Shown here: one piece after another, positions 11,474-23,116 of the stretch
Position numbering within the stretch: the first letter of the stretch is position 1
How the letters are laid out: each line of letters opens with the position of its first letter
From: Ostrinia nubilalis
Taxonomy: Eukaryota > Arthropoda > Insecta > Lepidoptera > Crambidae
DNA: 64,000 nucleotides
Assembly (NCBI RefSeq): GCF_963855985.1
Contig: NC_087111.1
Coordinates: 1,059,001-1,123,000, forward strand
Reading direction: 5' to 3'
The notes under the pieces: model-generated
The model's input: only the letters and a program-made list of their open reading frames with translations
The model's database searches: none
What the model was told of the DNA's origin: nothing
Made by a program: the position numbers and the translations under genes

Positions 11474-13609
11474 TATTAAGGACGTGCGTACCTTACCTAC
11501 CTACCATTGTATCCGGCCCACACTGTTTACGTAGTTTCGGGTCTATCTGTCACCGTCGCTCATGCTGGCTTCTCGCTTTGCGTGAGAGGGATGGCTACAT
11601 TCGAAACTTCGAATAACGTTTTTCGGAGTAACCCCCCAGATACCAAATACCTACAACATGTAGAAGCCTTTTAAAAGCCTGTTTAAAGAAAAAAATCCTG
11701 TTTAAAAGGACGGACTCATGCCGGTAAGCTATTTACTTACATGCACTATGTAAGTAAACAATAGTTCTGTGAAGTGACTGGGTTTGATTCAGGACAGACT
11801 GTCCTATAGTAAGTACCTACTAGAAGTAGGTAAGTAAGTACATAGTACATACCTACATAGACTTCTTTAGCACATAGGTCCTAATACACAACTCACGTAT
11901 GAAATCCAAAACAAATCATAAAGTAAGAAGTGGCGTAATTTGAAAGACGCAAATGCGAAGTGAGCGCGTTACTTTCATTGCGTCATTACAACAATAAAGT
12001 CTGTATGTTTATTTTACTTCGTATTCTACTCTCAAAATTTTCTCCATTTCAGAGTAGGTTGTTCCCGCGTATCATTATGTGGTAGTAGATATGCGAATAG
12101 ATAAAAAGCATTTTCTTAGCGAGGGTTTCGGGCGGTCCTGGGATAAGCCAGGCTTAGCCAGCCACTCTACATTTTGAGATATCTAGTCTATCAGCATGTT
12201 ATTTTCTAGTCTGTACGGTCTGTACTGTGGGCACAATATCAGGCTACACATTTTTGTGGGAAAATAGGAACTATTACAACCACATAGGATAGGTCAAACG
12301 TCGTATGAATGCCGTCATCCGTATTATGAAAAGGGTTTCAAGTGTATTTAGAAATTCAAGTTTTACGGTTCTTCCTTTTCATAATCATTCAACTTGAAAT
12401 TAGTACCTACCTAACTAGCTAGGTAAGCTTCGGTACGCATAGTTGTTTAACTTTGGGAAAACTGGTAAACCTTTTTGACTAGGACTTAAAAACGTAACTT
12501 ACGTACCTACCTACAAATAGTTAAAGCAGTTTAAGTAATTCGTAATTCGATTTTTACGTAAAAACTAATAGTTACAGGATTAAAAACAAACTAACCTGAA
12601 CCAGGATTGCCTTCAGCCAGATGCTGTTAGGGAGCCAGAATTCGATGGTCCGCCCGGTGGTTTATGAGAACCCCAAAATCCTTTGGAAAACGTTCAACAC
12701 GAGCACTACACTATTATAGTTTTCATAATCCACGTCACAATATTGGATTCACTATGAAATTACTCACATCACAGAGCTAGTAATCACTAGTAGGTACGAT
12801 TAGCGTGTTCCATAATTCGAGGGTCCGTTGGTTTATGAGATCTCAAGAATCCTTTGGAAAACGTTCATCATCAGCACTATTTATAGTTTTCATAGTCCAT
12901 ATCACAATATTGGAGCGGTTTACACTACACTATGAGTATTTTTATATCACAGAGCCAGTAATCACTACGTTTAGCAAGTTTCACAAAATTCACTTTTGAA
13001 AATTGAAAATCGCGACAGAAAAGTTCCGAATAGCGTTGCTGTTTTCACAACATTAACGTTGATTGGTTCGCTAAGTTATTGACAGAACCTTCTATTGACC
13101 AATCAAAATGCTCCAAAATGACGACTAGCGCCATCTATGTCAGCATTTCAACCAATCCCGAATTCGATTATGGAATAGGCGGTAAAGCAAATTATCAAAG
13201 ACTACTATTATCAAATTATGCAACTAACCAATAGGAAGTCGTTCGGAAAACTTTTTAAATTGTTTTATTTTTTTCTTTGTCTTTCGCGGTTTGCGTTTAG
13301 CCACCACAACGAATAAAATTGTAAAAATTAATATCTTTAGCCCAATCAAATTGATGAATAATCTATGATTAAAAAGCTCTTAAAAGTTAAATATTACTTG
13401 ACGGTGAGAAATTAGTAAAAGTTTGTCTTTAATTACTAATTAGACAACAAATGAAGCTTCAGTCGAGCTTTAAAGTTAGCAGCAGCTTTAAGCTCGAAGC
13501 TCGGGACTTCGATTAGTTCCTCAACTCGTTCGTGCTGGAATATTCAGGACAAATGGATTTCACTCCAGATATTGCTGTTGGAGTTTCGAGTTACAAAATA
13601 CCCTGACGG
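11474..13609. other. Gene-free stretch with a local tandem duplication
   Basis: No coding gene recognised. At about 12637-12795 and 12808-12980 the same ~165-bp segment occurs twice in tandem (shared phrases GGTTTATGAGA, AATCCTTTGGAAAACGTTCA, CACAATATTGGA). About 85 bp at 12501-12586 recur at 16491-16575. No product can be assigned. Confidence 0.5.
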
Positions 13610-13616
13610 GACATCA

Positions 13617-13657
13617 AATAACGGGAATCAACGATACTATCGTCGATTCCCGTTATT
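13617..13657. repeat. Short near-perfect hairpin
   Basis: AATAACGGGAATC is followed by its reverse complement GATTCCCGTTATT, with a central ACGATACTATCGTC that is itself palindromic. Only one mismatch is evident. It is not a bacterial terminator; probably the relic of a tiny fold-back element. Confidence 0.6.
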
Positions 13658-13809
13658 GTACCTACAATAGTTAATGGCATAGTTACATAGACCTATTGAA
13701 CGACTATTATTTTGCACTTTAGGTAATCCAAATTACATAAGAGACTACTACATGAAAAATATGTTTTATAAGGGAGCGGTTCATGAAAACAATAAAAATA
13801 TTGAAATAA

Positions 13810-14742
13810 GGCCCCTCGCTGTTCATTTTATATCTAAATGACATTCACATGTCAAACACGTGCAATAAAACCAATTTGATATGTTTTGCGGATGATACCG
13901 TGGCTTTGTTTCAAGGAAATTCGTGGAGGGAGGCACTGGATGCGGCTGAGCGTGGTATGGCGGTCCTGAAGAAATGGCTAGATAGAAATCTCCTCACTCT
14001 AAACCTCAGTAAAACCAAATACTTATGTTTCCATAAGACACGACCATCAAGTCCAACAGATACCACTGTACTTAAAGTACATTCTTGTAATTATTCCTCG
14101 TGCTCTTGTATCCCTATTGCTCGGTCAGATCACATAAGGTATCTGGGGGTAGAAGTGGATGAAAACCTGTCCTTCAAACATCACATCGCTTCACTTACAT
14201 CCAAAACTAGAAAGCAAATCCATGTCATGCGCCTTCTGCGGAACTCAGCTGATAAGCTCCTACTCAAGACAGTTTACATAGCCCTTTGTCAGAGCCTCGT
14301 TAGCTACTGCATCTCGGCGTGGGGAGGCGCTGGCGTAACAACCATGATAAGACTTGAGCGGGCTCAAAGATCAGTCCTAAAGGTTATGCTGAAAAAACCG
14401 TATCGTTACCCCACAAGGGACCTTTACAATGACGCAAGCGTACTGAATGTGAGACAACTATACCTTCTGAAGGTCTTCTGTATTGCTCATCGCAACACTT
14501 TAAATTCTCCAAACTATCCTGAAATTCTCAAAAAGAGATTATTCCATATCCCATCGTACCCAGTTAAGACCACATTTGCTAGGAACCACCTTAACTTCAG
14601 GCTCCCTTTTATATACAACAAAATAACACGCTTTTGTGACACCAGACTCTCCTCAGTTCGGCAGGCTGCCAGAGACGTCACTAAATGGCTACTTTCCCTC
14701 TCGTACATGGAAACGGAAAACCTACTCAAAATACCACAATAA
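13810..14742 (+). pseudogene. Reverse transcriptase C-terminal fragment
   Basis: Roughly 310 codons remain open. FADDT (catalytic motif C) is followed by LNLSKTKYLCF, IRYLGVEVDENLSFKHHI and the post-RT region YCISAWGGAG...LERAQRSVLKVML, the order seen in CR1/Jockey-group LINEs. The endonuclease and N-terminal RT motifs are missing, so it cannot act alone. The frame is undamaged over this length, implying a recent insertion. Confidence 0.85.
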
Positions 14743-15074
14743 AGACAACATGCACTGCAGGTACTCACATACGCTCACACACACTCATACAATCTATCTC
14801 CACTCTTGTATAATTTGCTTGTTGTTGTAAATTTGTATTGTGTAAGTAAATTACCCAAAGGCAGTCGCCAATTCAGTCCACCCGCATAAAAATTTCTTGG
14901 CAAAATGTTACTTGGTTTCTCGCGATACAGGTGCATACCTAGTGCGAGAACCGCTACCAACACTTCTTCACAATCCACCATAGCATGTAATTAGCTTAAG
15001 ACTGTCATTCCGTTTTTTGTAAATCTGTCTTGCTTAAATAAAGATTTTATTTATTATTTATTTATTTATTTAAG
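13810..15074 (+). mobile_element. 5'-truncated CR1/Jockey-type LINE
   Basis: The element begins inside the reverse transcriptase at GPSLFILYLND and continues to a 3' UTR ending in AATAAAG and a (TTTA)n tail near 15040-15074. Severe 5' truncation and a simple-repeat tail are typical of target-primed reverse transcription. No clear target duplication was found. Confidence 0.8.
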
Positions 15075-15393
15075 AATTCCAAAGTTATCAAATGGTCTAA
15101 TAAATTTTATTTAGGTAAGGTTACAATTATTTGCTTTTTTCTTTGCAATTTTTAAAATATTTTAGTTCTGGTTCTGCTTTTTGTACAATACTAATTGAAT
15201 GAAGCGCCCTATTGATATAATGTAGGTAGGTATAGGTACCTATACCTGCTTAGTAAATAGTAAGTAGGTAAATGATATTAAATGAAAAATGCATAGCGCA
15301 AAATAGTACCTTACTAATTATTATCTCATGCTACTTGCGTGCTCTTTGTCGCTCACACGACATCGATCACGAAGTTTTCTGAATGAAAATAAT

Positions 15394-15720
15394 TACTAAT
15401 AGGGATGATGATTGGGTAATGAAATCGAAATTCTATTTAGTCCATCAGAAAGATAATTAGAAAATATTAGACTCACATTTTTTATTTTTTTCCATAATCG
15501 AATAATTACAGTACATATTATATTGAGTTGAAATGTCGCGTGACGTCACTTTTGAGTAAAAATTCTACTCAAGCGTGACGTATCGCGCTATTTCAACTCG
15601 ATGTAGCTTGTGATGTAGCACTGTTATTATTTAATTATGAAAGAAAATAAAAAATATGTGTCTAATATTTTATCTGTCTGACGGACAAATAATTGAAATT
15701 TTGTCATCTAGCCTATTACT
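15394..15720. mobile_element. Imperfect palindromic MITE
   Basis: Outer arms (ACTAATAGGGATGATGA... and ...CTAGCCTATTACT) and inner arms (GAAAATATTAGAC / GTCTAATATTTT) are inverted and diverged. The centre (GTTGAAATGTCGCGTGACGT...CGCGCTATTTCAAC) is a better-conserved palindrome. No transposase and no certain TSD. Confidence 0.55.
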
Positions 15721-16019
15721 TAAGGTTAAACTAACCTACAATATAGCGAGCTACCTACCATCTCGCCAACATGCGGCAGACAGTCACGAATCGAGTTTGA
15801 GTTCCAGCGTAAGTTAGTTTCCGAGTGCGGCAACTGCGACCTTAGTTCCAGAACTTGCTCATCACGGAGGAATGCCGAAAGATAATCGGGTCACTTTGAT
15901 ATTTCGTCAAGAGAAATGTAATCAGCTAAAGTCGACCTACGTACTAAACGCTTAAATAATAAATTGCTATAGATATTTGCCATTAGGTAAGGTAGATAGT
16001 TAGGGCAGGTGATCAGCCC

Positions 16020-16260
16020 TCCCCCCGTCCTGGGGGGCTTGTAGGGCCCGCCGTGTAGGCGGACAATCGCCGGGAGGGGCTGTGGTAGAGAAGGCTTTGT
16101 CCGGAAATCCAGTCTCCTCCCACTTATGGCGAGTGACGGAGCACCGGGGTCTTTTTAGTGGGTATGCCTCGTCCTTCTGACGTGGTGAGCCCCACATAAC
16201 CTACCCTGTCCCCGCAGGGTAGGTATGCGATTCAACGCATTTTTCCCCGTAAAAAAAAAA
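16020..16260 (+). mobile_element. 5'-truncated poly-A retroposon
   Basis: A 241-bp GC-rich insert ending in an A run, flanked by a perfect 13-bp duplication AGGTGATCAGCCC (16007-16019 and 16261-16273). The 3' sequence GTGAGCCCCACATAACC...TTTTTCCCCGT resembles the 3' end of an R1-group LINE, but that assignment is tentative. No usable ORF. Confidence 0.8.
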
Positions 16261-16599
16261 AGGTGATCAGCCCAATTTATACCAAGTCCAGTGTTGAATC
16301 AACCCTCATTAATCTAAGGAGTTTGTTGTTGTAATTGCTTTCAAATGTATAGAGATTGTGAAAGGGATAGCCATTAATACCTTCGTATATCTCATTTTTT
16401 TCAGTGGATGTTGTTTCAAGAAGAACAAAGTTAGATTGACTATGTTATATGCCCCTAAAAACTTTAACTATGCCCCATAAAAGTAGAACTTACCCTACCT
16501 ACAAATAGTTAAAGCAGTTTAAGTAATTCGTAATTCGATTTTTACGTAATAACTAATAGTTACAGGATTGAAAACCGTAGTACCGTAGTAACCGAGTAG

Positions 16600-16728
16600 C
16601 AGGAAGGCGCTGGTGCTGGCCGTTACCAACCGGGCGATGTGGAAAGAGGAGGCCTATGTTCAGCAGTGGAGTGGAAGTCCTGTGGCTAAAATAATGCTGA
16701 TGGTTATAATAATAGGATGAATGTCCTT
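16600..16728 (+). mobile_element. RTE-like LINE 3' scrap
   Basis: Encodes RKALVLAVTNRAMWK followed by EEAYVQQW, the C-terminal signature shared with the LINE ends at 38900-39160 and 58256-58530 (AATNRSTWKALGEAYIQQ). It ends in an ATAATAATA-like tail. Only the last ~40 codons remain. Confidence 0.6.
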
Positions 16729-19040
16729 ACCTGGATTATTTATCATCATTTGGGGGAAATTTTTATCACCATACTTAGTCATAGAGATCGAGATGACTGT
16801 AAGTTTATTTTAAAATACCTAATGGACCCGGTTTACCCGGGTTTACTCGGTCCGTAGCAAATCCGTTTAAGTTATCCTCAGTCGCTTTCAGGTCATTTGG
16901 GCTATTGTCAGCTTCTGTGGATACCTAGGTATTTGATATTTTGTTATACCTACTTGATATTATGAAACGGATTAAGTGAAAAACAAAGGACCAACTGTCT
17001 GACTTCAGGGATGTGTATTGATTAAGACACACATAAATTTTAAAATGTTTTTCCTTACTAATATTCTAGAGATTATTTTTTAGCTTAATTTCTAGTTTTG
17101 AGCGGTACTTAACTACCTAATTTTATTGAATTTACAAGTATAAAATAAACCCATTCCATTTCAACCAAAACACTTAACATTAAATAGGCTACTTAATTAT
17201 TCCATAAATTAAATAATTATGTGAAAGGTCTAAAAGGACTGATCTCTGAATCATAAAGGTCAGAAATCCCTCAGGAACATCACACAAAATTATAATGCGC
17301 AAATAACCTTTGAAAGGAAGTCAAACATTATCAGTCGGCGGCTTTATTTAACTACCACCGGACTTCTAAAATCCTATTTAATTTACATACAAAACGTACG
17401 GTCCCTAAACTTTTAACAACGCAACATCCACCTTGCCCAACTTTGCACTTGTCTCTTTATTAAAAGTTAAATATAACTTTACAGACTAGAAAAATGTATG
17501 TGCGGTAGACGCCGCAGCAGGTTTTTTAAACAGATTTCATGTTTGTTCCTTGGTGGCTAAGAAAAAAATATAGGTAAAACATTTTTCCATCACGTGCATT
17601 GACACTCACTGTGTCACCACTACTTACTTAGCTCTATCAAGCTAACTCACCTTACTTACACGAAGTTCCATTTCCGAAATTGAATGAATCGAAAACTTGC
17701 CAGTCCAAACTCTAACCACTGAATCACTCAGCTATTTAGCTAGTATCTACTAAACCAAATTAGTCTGTAAATAATTTCAAAGCAAAATCACGAAGCGAAC
17801 ATGTCACGATCCACAAAGTCAGGTCCTGCCAGAAGCCATTCCCGTTGTATTAATGTAGGTACCTAGTTACCTACTTGTAACCGCTGAAGTTTGTCCGATT
17901 GTGATACTCGCACCATTTATCAACTTTATTATTAGACAAGTTTCTTGTCTTTTGTTTTATTTTATTGGCTGGCACGGATACCAGCTTTATCCAGACGAAT
18001 TCACTTTGATGATAATTTGCCGTATAATTTCGGAAAGGCGTTCGTACCCCTGGCTGGACGTAAAAAAAAAATTATTAGGTGCATAATAGTGCTAAAGAAC
18101 ACAATCATAAAATAACATCGTCTCAAATAAACGCAGAGTTTTTTAGGTTTTAACTTAAATATGTTTACTTACTCGTTCAATTAAAACAATCCTTTCAACC
18201 TACCTTTACGTTGACACAGAGCCTATCTGTATGGGCGCTAATTCGATCACTGCAGAGCCGTTAACGAACCGTAGCGGCTGAAATAGCAGGCTCGGAGCCT
18301 AGGACAAACTACTAACATGAAATACAGGCTGTAGTAGATACCAGTAAAACAAGGTGTACTTACCTTGGTATCTGGATACAAGACAAACTAAAGTTACAAA
18401 GTAGATAGACCCAAAAAAACACTTTGTTATGTAAGCAGTATGATACCCTAGTAGTGTAATGTATTTTGCCCTAGACTAATACTCCACGATTTTATCGTCC
18501 CATAAAATTCTTCTCTTACTTACTTAGATTTAGTGTACCTTAATCACCTATTTAAATACATACTTGTAACGAGTACATAAACCATCATTTTAATAATAAT
18601 ATGCATTAAACGATACGTAATTAAATGCTGGACCCTAATGATATTATTCAACGTTCATCCAGCTGTCTCCGCTAATCCCCTTAACATCCTCGTGTGACGT
18701 ATCCTCCAAGTTGGAAACTAAAATAACATGCACAATGCAAAATAAATAAATCAAGCTCGTTTTGACTGCGCCATGTAATCCCAACTTCAGACTTTGAGCA
18801 ACGCATACTTCATGTAACTTTGCTAGCTTTGTTTGTCCAGGCGTGTAACTCCATAGAAGAGTTTCAAAGTCCGATCTATTCATCAGAATGTGTATTCAAG
18901 TTGTGATTATTTCAGTTAAAATTTTTGGATGTTCGCTGGAGAGAGAATAGCTTTCATTAACTTTGTAATACAGTTAAAAATGGTGAATCAAGGTGTACTA
19001 CCTTCACTACCGAAGTTAGATAACGAAGCCAGAAAAACAA
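16729..19040. other. Gene-free stretch
   Basis: About 2.3 kb of AT-rich DNA with no recognisable exon, RNA gene or complete element. Short frames at 17901-18086 and 18644-18883 have no domain or splice support. Confidence 0.4.
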
Positions 19041-19143
19041 AAGGTAGTATAAACCTATTAATAATAATAATAAATACACTTTATTGCACACCAAAGATAA
19101 GAACAGTAAGAAAAGGAACACGCAGGTACAACTAGGCGGTCTT
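19041..19143 (-). mobile_element. LINE 3' tail, minus strand, split by a MULE-like element
   Basis: Read on the minus strand the end is ...TGTGCAATAAAGTGTATTTATTATTATTATT, with a polyadenylation-like AATAAA and a simple repeat tail. Its continuation, ...GGCGGTCTTATCGC..., resumes at 20431 after the inserted element. Confidence 0.6.
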
Positions 19144-20430
19144 GCGTCTTTCCGTTCTATACATGGCCAGAACGCACCCATAGGAAACTGCTCGTGTATA
19201 TTTTGGAGTGTCTCTTTGTAAGTCGGTCACTACAAACTATACACGAATTTTGCGTACTGATCGTGTATAGTTTGTATCGTGGATGGATTCCGTCTTCGCT
19301 CCAAACTATACTACACCACTTACAGTTGACTAGAGTGTGTTTAGTTTATTTGATTTAATAAAATATGGAATTGTATTTAAAATTATTACATTTATTAAAT
19401 ATTATGCTCGTGCTTTGTCCTCGAGATTAGAAATAAGAACTACCTATGTAGATCACGTACGGTGATGCCATTTTTAAATTCATTAATTATTACATAAAAT
19501 ATTATTATTTTACTGAATCTACATATTATTATAATAAATCTAGATTTATAACACTAATGTAAGTGGTTTCTGAAATTAAATTGATTAGGTAGATTTCACA
19601 TTAAATAACAATTATTTATTAGTGAGAGTGAATGAAGAAAGTTAAACGTGCATTATTAACTAAAATTGTCGACCGTTCGGTGTAGTGGTTCGAAACGGAT
19701 AACTGTTCCGGAGGTAGCGGGTTCGATTCCCGCACAGTACAAACATTAATTTGTGTGCATGAACATATTTTGATATTTGTTTGTATTGGACTGGGTGTCT
19801 TCTATGTATAATAAGTATGTATTTACAAAAAAAAGTATTTAAGTATGTTTATATCCGTTATCTAGTACCCATTGTACAAGCTTTGCTTAGTTTGGGACTA
19901 GAAGCGCAGTGTAAAATGTCCAGGGATATTTATTTTTATTTATATGCTTTTATCTCAAGAACAAAAATCATTTTGACATACATAATTCTTAATTTAAGAG
20001 TTATTCAGCCCCAAAACAAATATCTTTTCTATGGCAGAATATGAAACACCAAAAAGCTCTTTATCAAAACAATGGCACGTGTCGAAATTGTTGTAATGTT
20101 TAAAGTAGACACGCAGTTATGAATTAATATGTAATAGAAAGAGAGGTAAATAAGTCAAAATGACGAGCATGCAACTAAGTACTCGCGTATACATTGTAAT
20201 CGCGAACTTATTACAATACATACATGATTAGTCCGTATGCGTACTGACGATGTATATTTTGGAGTAAGATAATTGACCTAAGTCACTACAAAGTATACGC
20301 GAGCAGTACGCAGCGTATGCGTACTGGTCGTGTATAGTTTGGAGGAGCTTAGTAAAAAAAGTCACATCCAAACTATACTCGATTAGTTTCACACCCTTGC
20401 GTTCTGGCTATGTATAGAATGGAAAGACGC
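19144..20430. mobile_element. MULE-like non-autonomous element with nested SINE
   Basis: Terminal inverted repeats of about 33 bp (GCGTCTTTCC... / ...GGAAAGACGC, few mismatches) are flanked by a perfect 9-bp duplication GGCGGTCTT (19135-19143, 20431-20439). A 9-bp TSD suggests the Mutator superfamily. Subterminal regions carry many copies of AAACTATAC/GTATAGTTT in both directions, possible transposase-binding repeats. A SINE sits inside at 19664-19945. Confidence 0.75.
19664..19945 (+). mobile_element. tRNA-derived SINE (family B)
   Basis: The tRNA-like head (GTTCGGTGTAGTGGTTCGAA) has a B box GGTTCGATTCCCG. The body GTATTGGACTGGGTGTCTTC and 3' part are shared with a headless copy at 42097-42250. 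It is nested in the MULE-like element. Confidence 0.85.
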
Positions 20431-20639
20431 GGCGGTCTTATCGCTATGAACTAGCCATTTTGGTGCTTGTAGACGTTCTGTTGTCTAGTTTTAGTTATTA
20501 TCTTGCTGTGTACCTACTTGCATCGAATAGATATTTTTCTTTCTTTCTTTCTTATTATAAAGGCGGTTTTGTTTAAATTGTTACAAAAAAAAAGCATTTT
20601 TGCTTAATTACTATTTTCATACGCAATACCGTTATCTCG

Positions 20640-20816
20640 ATATAAAACCGGTAAATGCTGCCATAGACAACTAACCGGTAGCGACCGCCATATTGCTTCA
20701 CGGCACCTCACTAAACTCCGTCATAGACAATGTGTTTTGACAAAGTTTACTTCGACCAAAATGACGAGCATTGTAATTCGTGGTTAAATTAATAAAAATA
20801 TCGTGTTTTATTCATC
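20640..20816 (+). promoter_or_regulatory. mbc: Putative mbc 5' UTR / promoter-proximal region
   Basis: This 177-bp stretch lies directly upstream of the first mbc codon and is free of recognisable repeats, unlike its surroundings. It has no stop-free coding extension. The transcription start and any core promoter element cannot be fixed from sequence alone. Confidence 0.35.
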
Positions 20817-20862
20817 ATGACTGTGTGGCAGAAGTTGGAGAATGAAGAGTGCTACGCTGTCG
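20817..20862 (+). CDS. mbc: mbc/DOCK exon 1 (start codon, first SH3 residues)
   Basis: ATG followed by 15 codons (MTVWQKLENEECYAV) and a consensus donor G|GTGAGT in phase 1. It resembles the start of Dock180 proteins, which begin MT-W and run into the SH3 domain through a YGVA-like phrase. The phase-1 end joins exactly to the 2-nt start of exon 2, giving AVAIYNF. Assignment across 17.7 kb rests on this phase match, the donor and family resemblance. Confidence 0.75.
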
Positions 20863-21984
20863 GTGAGTTTTGAATTTATTCGTTCGATATCCATAGTGTT
20901 TCAAATCGTTATCTGCTACTATCTTGCTTCTGCTCGTTAGCAGTTTTGCCTCCCGCCGAGATCGCGTTAAATATAAACATTGTATCATATCTGGCCTGCA
21001 GCTGGTATCAGTGCTATCCTGTTAGAAATTGGCCCCAATTTTCTGTAATGGAGCTATAAAATAACCTTTAGGATGTGCCACTCCCATATTCAAGGCAAAT
21101 CAATCTGATTGTTAAGTTCATAACACTAATTGAAGGTGATATGACGTCCCATAATGTTTTCGTAATGATTATCTAAACATTTATTTGCGGTAATTGTTTC
21201 TCAATAGTGACTAAGTGTTTCTCAAGATGTTGAGTCTAGAAAGAAAAAAGATCATCTTCTGTTAGGTAATTTTGATTCAGACGAATGCCCCAGTTACTGG
21301 AAGTTACCATTCTAATGCACATTAGTATGCTAAACGTTCATTAGATATGTAAATAATAACAAGATAAAATACCTAAGTAAACAAAATAGTCAAGCCACAA
21401 TATCTTGTCCATAAAAACATTATTTATTTACATTTTAACCAAATTATCTTACAAATTACAATATTTACTAATTGGTTTACTTAATAGATACTTTTGCAGA
21501 TTACATGTGAGTAATTAATCTGTAACATGATTGTTATTGACACTTGTTGCTTGTGCCGAGCAAAGGCTAGGGAAAATAAGTGTATTTTTAGTCCAAAAAT
21601 CATTAAAGTATATCTTCACTTTACAAAAACTGTTTATGATAAAATGACAGATGATATGATGATACATATCACAATTTCTATTATTTTATCACAAAATTTA
21701 ACAAGTTTTAACTTAAATTTGATGATACAGTCCATACTTTGACTCGTTATGAAACTACACTCAAGAATAAGTCTAGGTCCTTCTTTTCTGTACTTGTTAA
21801 ATATTTTGGTTCAAAAATGGGTAATACTGTTTTAACTTTTAATTAATCAAGTCGTAGACATTGCGGGATACTGATAACATTAAGTTTGAGAACTGTTTTT
21901 ATAGAAATAGACAACAGCATATCAAACGAATCACTTATTTTATCCTAGTTTAATAGGCGATATAAACAATTATTAATAGGAACC
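20863..21984. other. Start of mbc intron 1, no other gene
   Basis: No recognisable exon or mobile element. A frame at 21527-21742 starts with a C-x2-C pair vaguely like a zinc-finger-associated domain but lacks the second cysteine pair, so it is not called. Confidence 0.4.
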
Positions 21985-22333
21985 TATTTCTCTTTTCCGG
22001 TTCCGGTATTGTGGACGTAAACACGTATACGAATCAGCTCCGACGAAATAAATCATAAGTGCTAATAAAACTAGTGAAATTACCATCAAACTGCGAAATC
22101 ATCTGAAGAAACCCACTATAACTCAAATTACGAAGAAATCTCAACAGAAAATAGTGCATAAAGTGAAATCAAGATCATTTCTTTTAAAGTTAACCTACAA
22201 TAAAAGTGCGCCCATCTGTCATAAAAACAATAGTGCCAATCTAATAACATTGATTGAATGAATGAAGGAACTTGTATTTTGACAGTTCTTGTCCTAGTGT
22301 TGCCAGTAAAAATATTATAAATTCTACTAAAAT

Positions 22334-23116
22334 ATGGATCAAAATATTATGGAGTTGCTGCTAACTAAACTAGACGAGAAGCTGAAACAACAAACTTTGA
22401 CAATAACAACAAATGTCACCAATAACGTCATGCAAGCTCTAGATGAAAAAATGAAAATAGTCTTGGAAGAAAACAAAACCTTAAAAACAAAAATAACAAA
22501 CCTTGAACAGAAAATAGAATCTATGGAAAAGGAAAAGAGAAAGAACAACCTAGTATTTTTCGGTTTAGAAGAGAAACAGAAAACAGAATGTGAATTAGTA
22601 GATTATTTGAAAGAAATAATAGTAGATATGGGCATTTACCTGGACAGTCAAGAGATAGCCAAAATTTATAGAATCGGGCAGCGCTCAGATAAAAATCGAC
22701 CGGTAGTGGTCTCCTTCACAACAACATGGAAGAAACATCTTATTCAGAAGAACAAATCCAACCTGCCACAAGGCATCTATCTTAAAGAAGACTTTCCAAA
22801 AGAAGTTTTAGAAACCCGCAGAAAACTACAACCAATGCTGGAAGAAGAAAGAAAGAAGGGAAATTTAGCTTATCTGAAATACGATAAGTTAATAGTAAAA
22901 AACCCAAAAGATGCTAACCGAGAGAAAAGGAAAAGAGAAAAGGTAGAATCGCCAGAAACAATTTCAACATGCACCAGGAAGAAACAAATTACCGACAAAC
23001 GTATTGATGAGCCATCTACAAGCAATACACAAGGAGTAGTAAAACCAAGCATATTCAATTATGTGGCACGAGGTAGAGCATCATCGGTGTCTGAGCCAAA
23101 AACTTCAAAAAACTAA
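22334..23116 (+). CDS. LINE ORF1 protein (coiled coil, RRM-like)
   Basis: 260 residues. Residues ~1-75 are heptad-rich (KLDEKLKQQ...NLEQKIESMEKEKRK), predicting a coiled coil. Residues ~75-185 look like the RRM-plus-CTD module of L1-type ORF1 proteins (NNLVFFGLEE, PVVVSFTTTWKKHLI, IYLKEDFPKEV). The rest is basic and rich in Lys/Arg, suiting RNA binding. The likely role is an RNA chaperone that coats the element RNA. The last codons before the stop form the heptamer A AAA AAC (23107-23113). Confidence 0.85.
   Translation: MDQNIMELLLTKLDEKLKQQTLTITTNVTNNVMQALDEKMKIVLEENKTLKTKITNLEQKIESMEKEKRKNNLVFFGLEEKQKTECELVDYLKEIIVDMGIYLDSQEIAKIYRIGQRSDKNRPVVVSFTTTWKKHLIQKNKSNLPQGIYLKEDFPKEVLETRRKLQPMLEEERKKGNLAYLKYDKLIVKNPKDANREKRKREKVESPETISTCTRKKQITDKRIDEPSTSNTQGVVKPSIFNYVARGRASSVSEPKTSKN
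23107..23113 (+). promoter_or_regulatory. Putative -1 ribosomal frameshift slippery site
   Basis: In the ORF1 frame the bases read tcA AAA AAC taa, a canonical X XXY YYZ heptamer immediately before the ORF1 stop. A -1 slip enters exactly the frame that stays open to 26163. No in-frame AUG precedes the endonuclease domain of ORF2. Function is inferred. Confidence 0.55.

Noticed and set aside
21527..21742. Frame starting with CCLCRAKARENKCIF, reminiscent of a zinc-finger-associated domain
   Set aside because: Only one cysteine pair is present; the second pair and the rest of the domain are missing, and no zinc fingers or splice sites support it.
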